A stretch of DNA of 64,000 nt from Actinopolyspora alba (GTDB lineage Bacteria > Actinomycetota > Actinomycetes > Mycobacteriales > Pseudonocardiaceae): contig NZ_FOMZ01000004.1 in the NCBI RefSeq assembly GCF_900112765.1, positions 297,446-361,445 on the forward strand, read 5' to 3'. Positions 24,417-33,319 of this stretch are shown in pieces; the stretch's first letter is position 1; the number at the start of each line of letters is the position of its first letter. A program made the translations under genes and the position numbers. The notes beneath the pieces were generated by a model that was not told where the DNA came from, did no database searches, and saw only the letters and a program-made list of their open reading frames with translations.

Positions 24417-25342
24417 CGGCTGTCCTCCCGGTGTCTGCGCTTGTCGGGACGCACTCGCAGTCGGTGGTTGCCGACGGCCTCGGAAGTCGCCTGCAGCGCC
24501 GTCTTGGCGTCGTCGATGTGGCGCTGCGCCACTCCCACGAACAGGCAGTCGATCACGGTCAGCTGGGCGATCCTGCTGGCCATGGCTCCGGAGCGGTAGG
24601 TGGTTTCGCGGGCGGCCGTGGTCAGTACGAGGTCGGCGATCTCGGTTACCGGGGAACGTTCGAAGTTCGTGATCGCGGCCGTGGTGGCACCTTGGGTGCC
24701 CGCCTCGCGCAGCACCTCCACGGTTTCGGTGGTGGCGCCGGTGTGGGACACCCCGATGGCCACGTCGCCGGGCTCCAGGATGGCCGCCGAGGTCAGCGCG
24801 TTGTGCGTGTCCGGCCAGGCGAAGCAGGTAAAACCGATCCGGTGCAGCTTCTGTTGCAGGTCCAGCGCCACGAACCCGCTGGCCCCGACTCCGTAGACGT
24901 CGATCCGGCGTGCCCGTGCCACCGCGTCGACCAGTGAACGCAGCGCGGTGACGTCGAGCTGGTCCGTCGTCTCCTCCACGGCGCGTGCGTCCGCGTAACC
25001 GATCTTGTCGACGATCTGGCCGATGTCGTCCGTTTCGGAGATCTCGCTGCCCAGATCGCGATCCCTGCTGGTCGTGCGCGCCGTGTCGGCGGCGAGCGCG
25101 ATGCGGAGCTCGGGGTAACCGCTCACTCCCACGGCCTTGCAGAACCGGGTGACGGTGGTCTCGCTCGTCTCGGCGGCCTCGGCGACGTCGGTGATGCTGC
25201 GGTGCGCGATCGAGGAGGGGTCGGCCAGCACTATGCGGGCCACCCGCTGCTCGGCGCGCGCCAGGCCGGGCAGCAGTGAACGAATCCGGACGAGCGGGCT
25301 GTGCTCACCGGATTCGATGCCGGATTCGTCGGGAGTGGCCAT
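24413..25342 (-). CDS. murR: MurR/RpiR-family regulator with SIS domain
   Basis: 309 residues. N-terminal RpiR HTH (about 35-80, with ITDVAEAAETSETTVTRFCK) and a C-terminal SIS sugar-phosphate-binding domain (about 125-260, with YGVGASGFVALDLQQKL). Such proteins repress MurNAc catabolic genes and respond to MurNAc-6-phosphate. The ATG at 25342 lies 6 nt from a TAACTT -10, so the mRNA is probably leaderless. A motif that also appears upstream of nagZ overlaps that -10, suggesting autoregulation and co-regulation. Confidence 0.92.
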   Translation of the reverse strand: MATPDESGIESGEHSPLVRIRSLLPGLARAEQRVARIVLADPSSIAHRSITDVAEAAETSETTVTRFCKAVGVSGYPELRIALAADTARTTSRDRDLGSEISETDDIGQIVDKIGYADARAVEETTDQLDVTALRSLVDAVARARRIDVYGVGASGFVALDLQQKLHRIGFTCFAWPDTHNALTSAAILEPGDVAIGVSHTGATTETVEVLREAGTQGATTAAITNFERSPVTEIADLVLTTAARETTYRSGAMASRIAQLTVIDCLFVGVAQRHIDDAKTALQATSEAVGNHRLRVRPDKRRHREDSR

Positions 25343-25347
25343 GTGGG

Positions 25348-25359
25348 AAAGTTACTAAC
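25348..25359 (-). promoter_or_regulatory. murR promoter with candidate MurR operator
   Basis: On the plus strand AAAGTTACTAAC; its minus-strand complement contains the -10 TAACTT ending 6 nt before the murR start. The AAGTTAC core recurs at 31450 upstream of nagZ. Binding here would block the promoter directly. Confidence 0.45.
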
Positions 25360-25458
25360 ATCACTGTTGCTCGGTCAAACGGAGTGGTGGCCGTGAACCG
25401 CTTCCACCACCACCAGAATATGCCACCGGCGCCGGTTTCCGCCGCCTTTTCGGGATGG

Positions 25459-25611
25459 TTACCGGAAGTAGCGGGGAGCGGAGGAACCGAACTCGGTGAA
25501 GTCCGCGCACAGCAGCCTCCGAACGGCTTCCGGGTCGTCGCGCACGCGGGGATCGAGCAGTTCCAGTTCGTGTGCGACGACCCTGTCGAAGTCCGTTCCG
25601 AGAACCACCAT
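25459..25611 (-). pseudogene. Truncated DUF4440/SnoaL-like fragment
   Basis: A 50-codon frame from ATG 25611 to TAA 25459. Its sequence (VVAHELELLDPRVRDDPEAV, then RRLLCADFTEFGSS) resembles the first helices of DUF4440 nuclear-transport-factor-2-like proteins, which normally run to about 110-130 residues. It stops where the beta-sheet should begin, and no continuation is evident in other frames. A TACGAT -10 lies 6 nt before the ATG. It is probably a gene remnant; it occupies most of the 353-bp gap between murR and the PPOX gene. Confidence 0.45.
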
Positions 25612-25695
25612 GCGCGGATCGTAGGTGGTTCCGCCGCCGCCGATCGAGCCGTTTTCACAGCTCGCGGCCGCTCCGCGCTCACATTCGACCAGCTT

Positions 25696-26088
25696 TCACA
25701 TCCGCGTGGTGTGCTGCGGCTCCACGTAGACGATCACCCGGTGGTCGCCCGGTTGGTCGTAGGGGTACTCGTCGGCGTCCATGTACTTCTTGGCCATCCG
25801 GTTGATGAACGCCCGGTCCGGGTCGTCCTCCACCCGGGCGACCCGGCCGCGGACCTCGATGTAGCGGTAGGGCTGTTCCGGATCGAGCGCGGAGATCGCC
25901 AGCCGCGGCTCCCGTTGCAGATTCCGGTACTTCTGGCGCGTGGTGGTCTGGCTGAACTTGAGGTACTGCCCGTCCCAGTCGATCCACACCGGACTGGACT
26001 GCGGCTCTCCTTTCGGTCCGATCGTGGCGATGTGCGCGAACGAGCGCTTGTTCAGGATGTCCTCGAGATCCTCCGGAATCACGGACAA
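25696..26088 (-). CDS. PPOX-class F420-dependent oxidoreductase
   Basis: 130 residues with a split-barrel flavin/F420-binding fold: FAHIATIGPKGEPQSSPVWI, QTTTRQKYRNLQREPRLAIS and RYIEVRGRVARVEDD in order, then YPYDQPGDHRVIVYVEP. This is the Rv1155-like class; members reduce substrates with F420H2 or bind flavins. Substrate unknown. ATG 26088. It lies inside the peptidoglycan-recycling cluster but has no obvious role there. Confidence 0.88.
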   Translation of the reverse strand: MSVIPEDLEDILNKRSFAHIATIGPKGEPQSSPVWIDWDGQYLKFSQTTTRQKYRNLQREPRLAISALDPEQPYRYIEVRGRVARVEDDPDRAFINRMAKKYMDADEYPYDQPGDHRVIVYVEPQHTTRM

Positions 26089-26240
26089 GGCGTCTTCCCT
26101 CCTGCCGGGTGAACACGGTCGACATCGGCGACGCTATCGCGAAATGACGCCGGGTGCCCGTGTGGAAAAGCTCCGTGTTCGACCCGTTCGAAGGACTCGG
26201 ACGGTTTCCCGAGAGCTTCCCCGACGGGACGGCCCGGGAC

Positions 26241-28022
26241 TCAGCGTTGTGCCACCAGGAAGCCCGCGCCGCGCAGCCTGCTCGCCTCGGCCTCGCCGTC
26301 GAGCACCGTCCGGCCCCCGGCCGAGAGCCTGATGCCGTCCAGATAGACCCCTCTGCCCACGTACCGTTCGTCCGGCACGAAGCGCCAACGCACCAGTGTT
26401 CGCCCGGAACGCCCCTGCGGAACGGTACCGCGCACCCGCCACCAGGCACGGTGGCCGGAACCGGCCAGTTCGGTCACGGGGTGCCTCGGGGAGCCCGGTC
26501 CTCTGGTGTGCAGCCGCACCGGGTTCCAGGAGGTCCCGCCGTCGTCGCTGTACTCCACCAGCAACCGGTCGGTACCGTCGGTGTCCCGCTGGGTGTCCAC
26601 GAACGCCCCGAACGACACCCGCAGTGGGCCGTCGGTGGCCACGGGGTCGGTGGTCAGCGTGGCTTCCCCCCTCGAGGTGCCGCCACCGGTGAACCAGGCG
26701 GTCGGGCCGTGCCGTGGCTCCACGGCCATGGAGCGGGCCAGGCCCTGTGCCAGCGCCACCCGTGCGGGGTTGTTCGAACCCCACTCCCGCGATGGGTGGA
26801 CGCGGTTGGTCAGCAGGATCGCCATGGAACGCGACCGCGGATCGAGCACCATCGATGTCCCCGTGTACCCCGTGTGCCCCGCACTGCGGGGGCCGGTCAG
26901 CCCAGCCATGTACCAGCGCTGTTCCAGCTCGAAGCCGAGTCCGTGCGAGTGCTCCGGGAACTCGGTGTTGTAGTCGGTCAGCAGCAGCTCCACGCTGCGC
27001 TCGCGCAGGATGCGCTCGCCGCCGTAGCTTCCGCCGTTGAGGATCGCCTGCCCGAGCACGGCCAGGTCCTCCGCCGTGCCGAAGATTCCCGCGTGTCCCG
27101 CTATTCCTCCCAGCGACCAGGCGTTCTCGTCGTGCACCCGACCACGCACCATGCCGCGCGGCGGATCGCTCTGGAATTCCGTGGCCGCGATCCGGTGCAG
27201 CTTCGAGCGCGGCGGCAGGTAGCCCGTGTCGGTCATGCCCAGTGGTTCGGTGATTCCCCGGGAGACCACGCTGTCCAACCGACGTCCGGTCACCCGTTCG
27301 AGCAGTTCACCGAGCACGATCATGTTCGGATCGGAGTAGTCGTAGGTGCTGCCCGGCTCGGCGACCGGTTCGAGGTTCATCACGTGCGGAATCCGCTGCC
27401 GCTTCGGCAGCTCCCACAATTTCACCACCGATTGCAGTCCGGAGGTGTGGGTCAGCAGCTGGCGCACCGTGATCCCCGACTTGCCGTGGTTGCCGAACTC
27501 GGGCAGGTACCGGGCGACCGGTTCGGTCAGCTCGACGCGCCCCGCCTCGACCTGCTGCAACACCGCTACGGCGGTGAACAGCTTGGTCATCGAGGCGAGA
27601 TCGAAGATCGTGTCCGGGGCGGTTCTCTCCTGCTGTCCCGGGGGAAGCTCGGTGCCCGCGCCGTCGGCGTAGCGCAGTTCGTGGCCCATCGCCTCGTGAC
27701 TGACCACCATGCCGTCGTGGGCCAGCAGGCTCACCGCGCCCGCGTACATCGGTTTCTCCCGCTCCGGAGTGGATTCGCTCCAGTCGGCCAGTCGCGCGGT
27801 CGCCTCCCGGATCGGTGCGGGCGCCAATCCGGCCCGACGAGGTGTGGCCTCGCGTAGTCGCGTGTCCGCGGCGGAGAACCCCTCGTGCGGCAGGTCGAAC
27901 CGGCCGCTCGACCGCACTCCGGGGGCGGGAGCGGAAGCGCAGGTCGTCACGGTCAGCATCGACAGCAGTGCCGTCACCAGCAGCGGGTTGCGCATCCTCA
28001 CCTCACGGCGCTGGAACTTCAT
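26241..28022 (-). CDS. Secreted serine hydrolase, class C beta-lactamase fold (AmiE-like)
   Basis: 593 residues. Signal peptide (hydrophobic LLVTALLSMLTVTTCA) followed by a serine beta-lactamase/COG1680 domain: SMTK with Ser144 and Lys147, YSD in place of YxN, and HTG (SAGHTGYTG) as the third motif. An extra ~170-residue C-terminal beta-rich domain contains YSDDGGTSWNPVRL and WRFVPDERYVG and may bind carbohydrate. In Bacillus subtilis the MurNAc-L-alanine amidase AmiE is of this fold and is encoded in the same kind of cluster with NagZ and NamZ, so amidase activity on muropeptides is likely. ATG 28022 or 27995 could start it; both have purine-rich leaders. Upstream neighbour is namZ. Confidence 0.85.
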   Translation of the reverse strand: MKFQRREVRMRNPLLVTALLSMLTVTTCASAPAPGVRSSGRFDLPHEGFSAADTRLREATPRRAGLAPAPIREATARLADWSESTPEREKPMYAGAVSLLAHDGMVVSHEAMGHELRYADGAGTELPPGQQERTAPDTIFDLASMTKLFTAVAVLQQVEAGRVELTEPVARYLPEFGNHGKSGITVRQLLTHTSGLQSVVKLWELPKRQRIPHVMNLEPVAEPGSTYDYSDPNMIVLGELLERVTGRRLDSVVSRGITEPLGMTDTGYLPPRSKLHRIAATEFQSDPPRGMVRGRVHDENAWSLGGIAGHAGIFGTAEDLAVLGQAILNGGSYGGERILRERSVELLLTDYNTEFPEHSHGLGFELEQRWYMAGLTGPRSAGHTGYTGTSMVLDPRSRSMAILLTNRVHPSREWGSNNPARVALAQGLARSMAVEPRHGPTAWFTGGGTSRGEATLTTDPVATDGPLRVSFGAFVDTQRDTDGTDRLLVEYSDDGGTSWNPVRLHTRGPGSPRHPVTELAGSGHRAWWRVRGTVPQGRSGRTLVRWRFVPDERYVGRGVYLDGIRLSAGGRTVLDGEAEASRLRGAGFLVAQR

Positions 28023-28167
28023 CGGCTCGGCTCCCGTGGTGTTCGGTCGGCGGGGTGTGTCGTGCCCTGCTCGGTACCCGGTTCCCTGCTCGGCACCCGG
28101 TTCCCTGCCCGGCTCCGGTTCTTTGTCCGGCCCCCCGGGGCGCTGTCCGAGCCCCGGTCGTGCCGGT

Positions 28168-29475
28168 TCAGCGGTACAGCAGGTAGGGGCGGCGTCGCCG
28201 CCGGAAATCGGCCAGTTCCTCCTCCCAGGCCCCGATGACGTCGGCCGCCTCCGCTCCCGCGTCGATCATCTCGCGCAGGCGGGCGGAGCCGGTGAGGTCG
28301 TCGATCCAGTGGTCCGATCGCCACCCGAACACCTCCGGGTAAAGCCCTCGGGCCCGCACGAGCATCCGCACCGCCGTGCCGATCGCGTCGAACTCCGCGT
28401 CTCCGGTGCGGTAGAGCCGTACCCCGCCACAGGTCTTTTCCCGGTGCTTGGAGAAGGTCGGCACGAAGTGGGTCTCCCGGAAGTAGGCCCCTGCCGTGCC
28501 TTCCGAGTTGAGCCGTTCCGCCCAGCGCCAGTCCACGCCGGGTGCCCCGACGATCTCGAACGGCCTGGTGGTTCCCCTGCCTTCCGAGAACACCGTGCCC
28601 TCGAACATGCCGGTTCCGGGATAGACGCGGGCGGTGTCCGGCGTGGGCATGTTCGGACTCGGCGATATCCAGGGCAACCCGGTTCCGGCGAACGAGTGCT
28701 TCCTGGACCAGCCGGACATCTCGACCACGTCCAGCTCGGGTAGCCGCTCGTTCTCCCGCTCGGGCAGGAACTCGGCGTCGAACATGCGTGCCAGCTCGCC
28801 GACGGTCATGCCGTGTTGCTGCGCGATCGGCAGTTCCCCCACCCCGGAGGCGAACTCGGGATCGAGCACCGGGCCCGCCGCGTGACCGCCCAGCGGGTTC
28901 GGCCGGTCCAGCACGGTCAGCGGCACCCCGACCCGCACTGCCGCCCGCATCGCGGTGTACATCGTCCAGATGTAGGTGTAGAAGCGGGTTCCGACGTCGG
29001 CGATGTCGAACACCAGCCGGTCGATCCCGGCCTGCCGCAGCATCCCGGCCAGCTTCGTCGTGTCCGCCCCGTAGGTGTCGTACACCGGTATCCCGGTCCG
29101 GGGATCGGTGTAGTCGCCCTCCGAACCGCCCGCCTGAGCGGTGCCCCGGAAACCGTGCTCCGGGCCGAAAACGGCCGTCACCTCGACGCCCTCGGCGGCG
29201 TGCATCTCGTCGACGATGTGCGGCAGCCCCGCGCGCGGCCGGGTGACAACGGAGGTGGGATTGGCGATCACGCCGAGCCCGGCGCCGCGGAGGCGGTCCC
29301 ATCCCGCGGCGGCGAGCTCGTCAGCCCCGGTCCGGACCGGTTCGTGCGCGCCTCCTCCCCCGGAGTCCGCTTCGGAGCCCTGCTCGGCACTGGCGGCCGA
29401 GGCTCCGGTGAGTCCGAGCATCGGAGCGGTCACGGCGGAGGAGAGCAGGAACCTCCTGCGGTCCAGTTCACCCAA
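28168..29475 (-). CDS. namZ: Exo-beta-N-acetylmuramidase NamZ (DUF1343)
   Basis: 435 residues. A Tat-type leader (ELDRRRFLLSSAVTAPMLGL) starts from TTG 29475, with GAGGTG 5-7 nt upstream. The DUF1343/NamZ body is clear: GVIANPTSVVTR, VTAVFGPEHGFRG, RTGIPVYDTYG, LVFDIADVGTRFYTYIWTMY, VLDRPNPLGG, and PGTGMFEGTVFSEGRGT. NamZ releases terminal MurNAc from muropeptides outside the cell. The gene lies 9 bp after nagZ, so the two are co-transcribed: NagZ removes GlcNAc, an amidase removes the peptide and NamZ frees MurNAc. Confidence 0.93.
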   Translation of the reverse strand: MGELDRRRFLLSSAVTAPMLGLTGASAASAEQGSEADSGGGGAHEPVRTGADELAAAGWDRLRGAGLGVIANPTSVVTRPRAGLPHIVDEMHAAEGVEVTAVFGPEHGFRGTAQAGGSEGDYTDPRTGIPVYDTYGADTTKLAGMLRQAGIDRLVFDIADVGTRFYTYIWTMYTAMRAAVRVGVPLTVLDRPNPLGGHAAGPVLDPEFASGVGELPIAQQHGMTVGELARMFDAEFLPERENERLPELDVVEMSGWSRKHSFAGTGLPWISPSPNMPTPDTARVYPGTGMFEGTVFSEGRGTTRPFEIVGAPGVDWRWAERLNSEGTAGAYFRETHFVPTFSKHREKTCGGVRLYRTGDAEFDAIGTAVRMLVRARGLYPEVFGWRSDHWIDDLTGSARLREMIDAGAEAADVIGAWEEELADFRRRRRPYLLYR

Positions 29476-29484
29476 TTCGTCACC

Positions 29485-31323
29485 TCACCAGGTGATTCCG
29501 TGGCCGAACGGATAACGCGGTGTGTCGGGGCGGTCCGGCTCGGGGACCGGAACCGGCAACTCGCCCGAGGGAGACACCACACCGAACAGCACTCTTGTCA
29601 GGGATCGCATCGACACTTCTCGGTAGGAGTAGGTGGCCAGCCAGGTGCCGATGTCGTCGACGCAGGCCGCGTCGTAGGGATCGCGCACAGCCACGGCGAT
29701 CACGGAGGCACCCGCACGGCTCAACGAGCGGAGCAGCTCGCGCTGCGCGCCGCCGGAGTCGCGCCAGGCACCGTTGGTCAGCACGATCGTCACGTCGTGC
29801 CGTTCGGCGCGGTCGACCGCCTCGCCGATCAGCCGGTCGTCCGGCGAGTCGCCGGTGTGCAGCGTTTCCGTCATCCGGTGCTGCCGCCGGACCTCGGCGG
29901 CCAGCTCGGCGGTGGCCGTCTCGCCCCACCCAGTGACGAGCACGCTTCCCGCCGCCGTCCGCAGCGGCAGCAGGCCGGGGTCGTCGCGCAGCGCCGTCAC
30001 GGTCTCGTCGGTGATCCGCAGCGCCTGCCGCCGGTGCCGGGCAGTGCCGACCGTCCGATCCACCGCCGCGGTGTCCACCAGGGGAGCCGAGATCGTCCCG
30101 CGTCGGTCCTTCATGCTCAGGATCCGCAGTACGCTGCGGTCTATGTCTCGTTCGGACAACCTGCCCGAACGCACGGCATCGGTCACCGCCCCGATCGCCG
30201 TGGACAGGTCCCCCGGCATCAACAGCTGATCGGCTCCCGCCTCCAGCGCCAGCACGGGAACGTCCTCGGCGGGGTGCAGCTCGTGCACTCCCGCCATCCG
30301 CAGCGAGTCGGTGACCACCACGCCCTGGAAACCGAGTTCCTCGCGCAGCAGACCGGTGAGAATCCGGCGCGAAAGAGTCGCGGGCTCCCCGGAGGGGTCG
30401 AGTTCGGGGAACTTCAGGTGTCCCGTCATCACCGCGTCGGTGCCCTCGTCGATGGCGGCGCGGAACGGTGGTGCGTCCAGCCGTCGCCACTGCCGCTCGC
30501 TGTGGTCGATGACGGGAAGGTCGGTGTGGCTGTCCACACTGGTGTCGCCGTGACCGGGGAAGTGCTTGACGGTGGCCGAGACCGTGTTTCGCGCCGCTCC
30601 CGCGCGCTGGTAGCCCCGTATCTGGGAGCGGGTCAGTTCCGCGGCCAGTTCCGGCGAGGAGGCGAAGGAACGTACCCCGATGACCGGGTTCTCCGGGTTG
30701 ACGTTGACATCGCCGACCGGCGCGAAGTTCTGGGTGATGCCCATGGCGCGCAGCTCTCGACCGGTTATGCGTGCCGCACGGCCCGCCGCACCCGTCTTCC
30801 GGGTCGCGCCCAGCGCCATGCTGCCTGGCAGTACCGTCGCGGGTTCGCCTATCCGGGTGACGGCGCCCTGCTCCTGATCGGTGGCGATGGTCAGTGGAAT
30901 TCCGGCTCCCGAGCCCAGCGCGGCACGCTGCAACCCGTTCGAGAGTTCGGCGATCTGCCGTGGATCCCGCAGACTGTCGGTCCAGGAGAAGTGGATGACG
31001 CCGCCGAGCCGGAATCGCCGCACCACCTCGGCGGGAGATCCCACCCCGTACTCCGTGCGGTTGGTGGGATGGTCGGTGTCGACCGTGGCCCCGTACACCA
31101 CCGTCACGAAGAGCTGCCCCACCTTCTGCGGTAGCGACATGTTCCGCACCGTACGGCGGGCCCAGTCGGTTACCCCCGTGAGCGGTGGCCGGTCGGCTCC
31201 TGCCGCATCGGACGTGCCCCGGCGGCGCTGTCCGTCCTTGCCGTCGGCGGCGGCCAAGGTGCCCAGCGTCGCCGTCCCCAGCGCGACAGTGCCGAGCTGC
31301 CGCCTGCCGAATGTCGCTGCCAC
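29485..31323 (-). CDS. nagZ: Exported beta-N-acetylglucosaminidase NagZ (GH3)
   Basis: 612 residues from GTG 31323, with GGGAGC about 6 nt upstream. A Tat-like leader (FGRRQLGTVALGTATLGTLA) precedes a GH3 barrel: VGQLFVTV, IATDQEQG, KHFPGHGDTSVDSH and VVTDSLRMAGV (nucleophile Asp). The general acid pair expected for NagZ is Asp264/His266 in the D-S-H motif. A second Rossmann-like domain covers about residues 400-600, as in the two-domain Bacillus enzyme and unlike cytoplasmic Proteobacterial NagZ. It removes non-reducing GlcNAc from peptidoglycan fragments outside the membrane. First gene of nagZ-namZ-(amiE-like). Confidence 0.93.
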   Translation of the reverse strand: MAATFGRRQLGTVALGTATLGTLAAADGKDGQRRRGTSDAAGADRPPLTGVTDWARRTVRNMSLPQKVGQLFVTVVYGATVDTDHPTNRTEYGVGSPAEVVRRFRLGGVIHFSWTDSLRDPRQIAELSNGLQRAALGSGAGIPLTIATDQEQGAVTRIGEPATVLPGSMALGATRKTGAAGRAARITGRELRAMGITQNFAPVGDVNVNPENPVIGVRSFASSPELAAELTRSQIRGYQRAGAARNTVSATVKHFPGHGDTSVDSHTDLPVIDHSERQWRRLDAPPFRAAIDEGTDAVMTGHLKFPELDPSGEPATLSRRILTGLLREELGFQGVVVTDSLRMAGVHELHPAEDVPVLALEAGADQLLMPGDLSTAIGAVTDAVRSGRLSERDIDRSVLRILSMKDRRGTISAPLVDTAAVDRTVGTARHRRQALRITDETVTALRDDPGLLPLRTAAGSVLVTGWGETATAELAAEVRRQHRMTETLHTGDSPDDRLIGEAVDRAERHDVTIVLTNGAWRDSGGAQRELLRSLSRAGASVIAVAVRDPYDAACVDDIGTWLATYSYREVSMRSLTRVLFGVVSPSGELPVPVPEPDRPDTPRYPFGHGITW

Positions 31324-31449
31324 GAGGGAGCTCCCGTTCCACGGAACTTGGATTCGCCGGTGGCGGCCGTCGTGGGTTCTGGAACGCGGCGGAGAACCGA
31401 ACGCATGGGAGAACCGTGAGTGTCCCACCGGATACCCGATCGGCTGTGT

Positions 31450-31460
31450 AAGTTACCCAC
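31450..31460 (-). promoter_or_regulatory. Candidate MurR operator upstream of nagZ
   Basis: AAGTTACCCAC on the plus strand matches the AAAGTTACTAAC at the murR promoter in its core and its final AC. It lies 127 bp before the nagZ start, in the region where the nagZ promoter should be. Confidence 0.35.
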
Positions 31461-31550
31461 CGTGTGTGAGGCGGTCAACGCTACGCGCCGCGCCGGTGAC
31501 TTTTCGTGTGAGTGGTTCCACCGCGGCAGGGGGCGTCCCTGGACATGATG

Positions 31551-31786
31551 GTGGCGCCCGCCAGTGACTGACGAGCGCCACTCTCCCGGCGCGAACCTGC
31601 GGGTTACCAAGCGTGTTCTAGCTGTCGTATCCTGCGGGCTCGGCGCCCGGCGTCCCGGTACGCAACCCTGAGAACGACTGTGCCTTTATTCAGCGGCTGC
31701 GCGTGGGTTCCCGCCATCGCGCCCGGAGCCCCGTCGGGGAGACGTTGCTTCTCCTCCGCAACGTCCCTGGCCAACCAGGGTTCCGT
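31551..31786 (-). ncRNA. Candidate Ms1-type (6S-like) RNA downstream of the HAD gene
   Basis: The 645-bp gap 31324-31968 has no credible protein gene. On its minus strand a promoter (TTGCGA, 17 nt, TACAAA) would start a transcript near 31786, which folds into consecutive hairpins: CCCTGG-CCAA-CCAGGG (about 31765-31780), GACGTTGC/GCAACGTC (about 31741-31765), and a GTGGCGC/GCGCCAC stem at 31551-31581. In mycobacteria Ms1 (MTS2823), and in Streptomyces scr3559, lies just after the homologue of this HAD gene on the same strand, next to ssd. The position here is the same. Ms1 binds RNA polymerase core. Ends are approximate; sequence similarity was not testable. Confidence 0.5.
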
Positions 31787-31792
31787 ACTTCC

Positions 31793-31821
31793 TTTGTAGA
31801 CCGCGCGACGAGCTCTCGCAA
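31793..31821 (-). promoter_or_regulatory. Promoter for the candidate Ms1-type RNA
   Basis: Minus-strand TTGCGA (31821-31816) and TACAAA (31798-31793) separated by exactly 17 nt, the best sigma-70-like promoter in this gap. Confidence 0.5.
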
Positions 31822-31968
31822 GTCCCGGAGCGAGATCGTCTCACGGGCTCGTGACGGGCGGGCGGTGAACGGGACTCGTCACGGGGTCCGGGGCGCTTCC
31901 CCCGTGGTCACAGCGGGCGCTTCGGCCCACGGGGACGACTTCACGAGGGAGGGGGCCGCCCACCGGCT

Positions 31969-32790
31969 TCACCGGTTCGCGCGCCGTCGCCGCCACCACA
32001 GCCCGTAGGCCACTCCGGCGGCGACGGCCCCCAGCGCGACGGCGGCCGTGGTCACGGTGGTCGCGGACGGGGTTGGGAACCGTGCCCGCAGCGATACCGG
32101 GTGTTCGAACACCAGAGCGGGCCAGCCGCGCTGCGCCGCCTCCTTGCGGAGGCCGCGGTCCGGGTTGACCACGGTCGGGTGGCCCACCAGCTCCAACAGC
32201 GGCAGATCGGTGATCGAGTCGGAGTAGGCGTGGCACTCCGACAGCGGGTAGCCCTCCCGCTCGGCCATCTCGGCCGCCGCGCGTGCCTTCTCCGTGCCGG
32301 TGCAGTAGAACTCCAGCTCGCCCGTGTAGCGCCCGTCCTCGATCCGCATCCGGCTGCTGGCCCAGTTCGTGACACCGAGCAGCCGGGCCACGGGGGCCAC
32401 CACCTCCTCGCCGGATGCCGAGAGCACCACCACGTCGTCGCCCTCGGCGCGGTGCTCGGAGATGAGTTGGTTGGCTTCCCGGTAGACCAGCGGATCCACG
32501 ATGTCGTGCAGCGTCTCGTCGACGATCGCGTCGACCTGCTCTACGTCCCAACCGGCGCACAGCGAGGCCAGGTGCTGCCGCATTCGTTCCATCTGGTCGC
32601 TGTCCGCGCCCGCGAGCATGAACATGAACTGGGCGTAGGTGCTCTTCAGCACTGCTCGGCGGTTGATCAGCCCTTCCCGGAAGAACGGTTTGCTGAACGC
32701 GAGCGTGCTCGATCGGGCGATGATCGTCCTGTCCAGATCGAAGAACGCCGCCCCGCGTGCTTCGCGGTTCTCGGCAGCATGCTGGGTCAC
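31969..32790 (-). CDS. HAD-IB family phosphatase with C-terminal anchor (Rv3661-like)
   Basis: 273 residues. HAD motifs: DLDRT with Asp18 and Asp20, VVLSASGE for motif II, and YSDSITDLPLL for motif IV, the SerB/CicA-like HAD-IB arrangement. A C-terminal hydrophobic helix (TTAAVALGAVAAGVAYGLWW) followed by RRRR would anchor it to the membrane. GTG 32790 is chosen: TATGCT lies 6 nt upstream, so the mRNA is leaderless. It is divergent from ssd and the tad genes. Streptomyces and mycobacterial homologues in the same place are linked to differentiation or septation; the substrate is unknown. Confidence 0.9.
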   Translation of the reverse strand: MTQHAAENREARGAAFFDLDRTIIARSSTLAFSKPFFREGLINRRAVLKSTYAQFMFMLAGADSDQMERMRQHLASLCAGWDVEQVDAIVDETLHDIVDPLVYREANQLISEHRAEGDDVVVLSASGEEVVAPVARLLGVTNWASSRMRIEDGRYTGELEFYCTGTEKARAAAEMAEREGYPLSECHAYSDSITDLPLLELVGHPTVVNPDRGLRKEAAQRGWPALVFEHPVSLRARFPTPSATTVTTAAVALGAVAAGVAYGLWWRRRRANR

Positions 32791-33319
32791 ACCGCCAGCA
32801 TAAGAGCCGTTCCGGCCGGAAGCGTTCCAGTCGGTTCGAGCAGGACCCGGGCCGCTCCGACCGGTCACGCTTGTGCCGCTGCGCGAGCGAACCGTGTCAG
32901 CTAACTCTTTCGAATGAAAATAATGCTGGTTTTGAGTACGCAACGTGCAGATGCAGTTGCATGTGAACGGTTCGATTAATCCAAACGCAGGTTTTCGACC
33001 CGGCATATTCCTCCTAATGGACGCAACGCGTCCGTTCGAGGATGAGCGATACAGTGGAGGAGGTCCGGTGCACCGGACAGTTCAGCCCGACCCCCCGGGG
33101 CTGAACCACTGGCGGCCCTCGTCCCTCCCCCCTGGCGAGGGCCGCCCTTCTTTTCCGGTCCCGTGGTTCCGGCGGTTGCGTCCACATCGCCCCGGATCAT
33201 CCACAGCTCCTCGATCTCGTGCTGGCGCACCGGACCCACCCGGCCACACGGTGGACGGGACAGGGAAGTGGGCAAGGTGAACGCGGCAGGGCGTGGTCGG
33301 CACCGGGAGGGAACTCACC

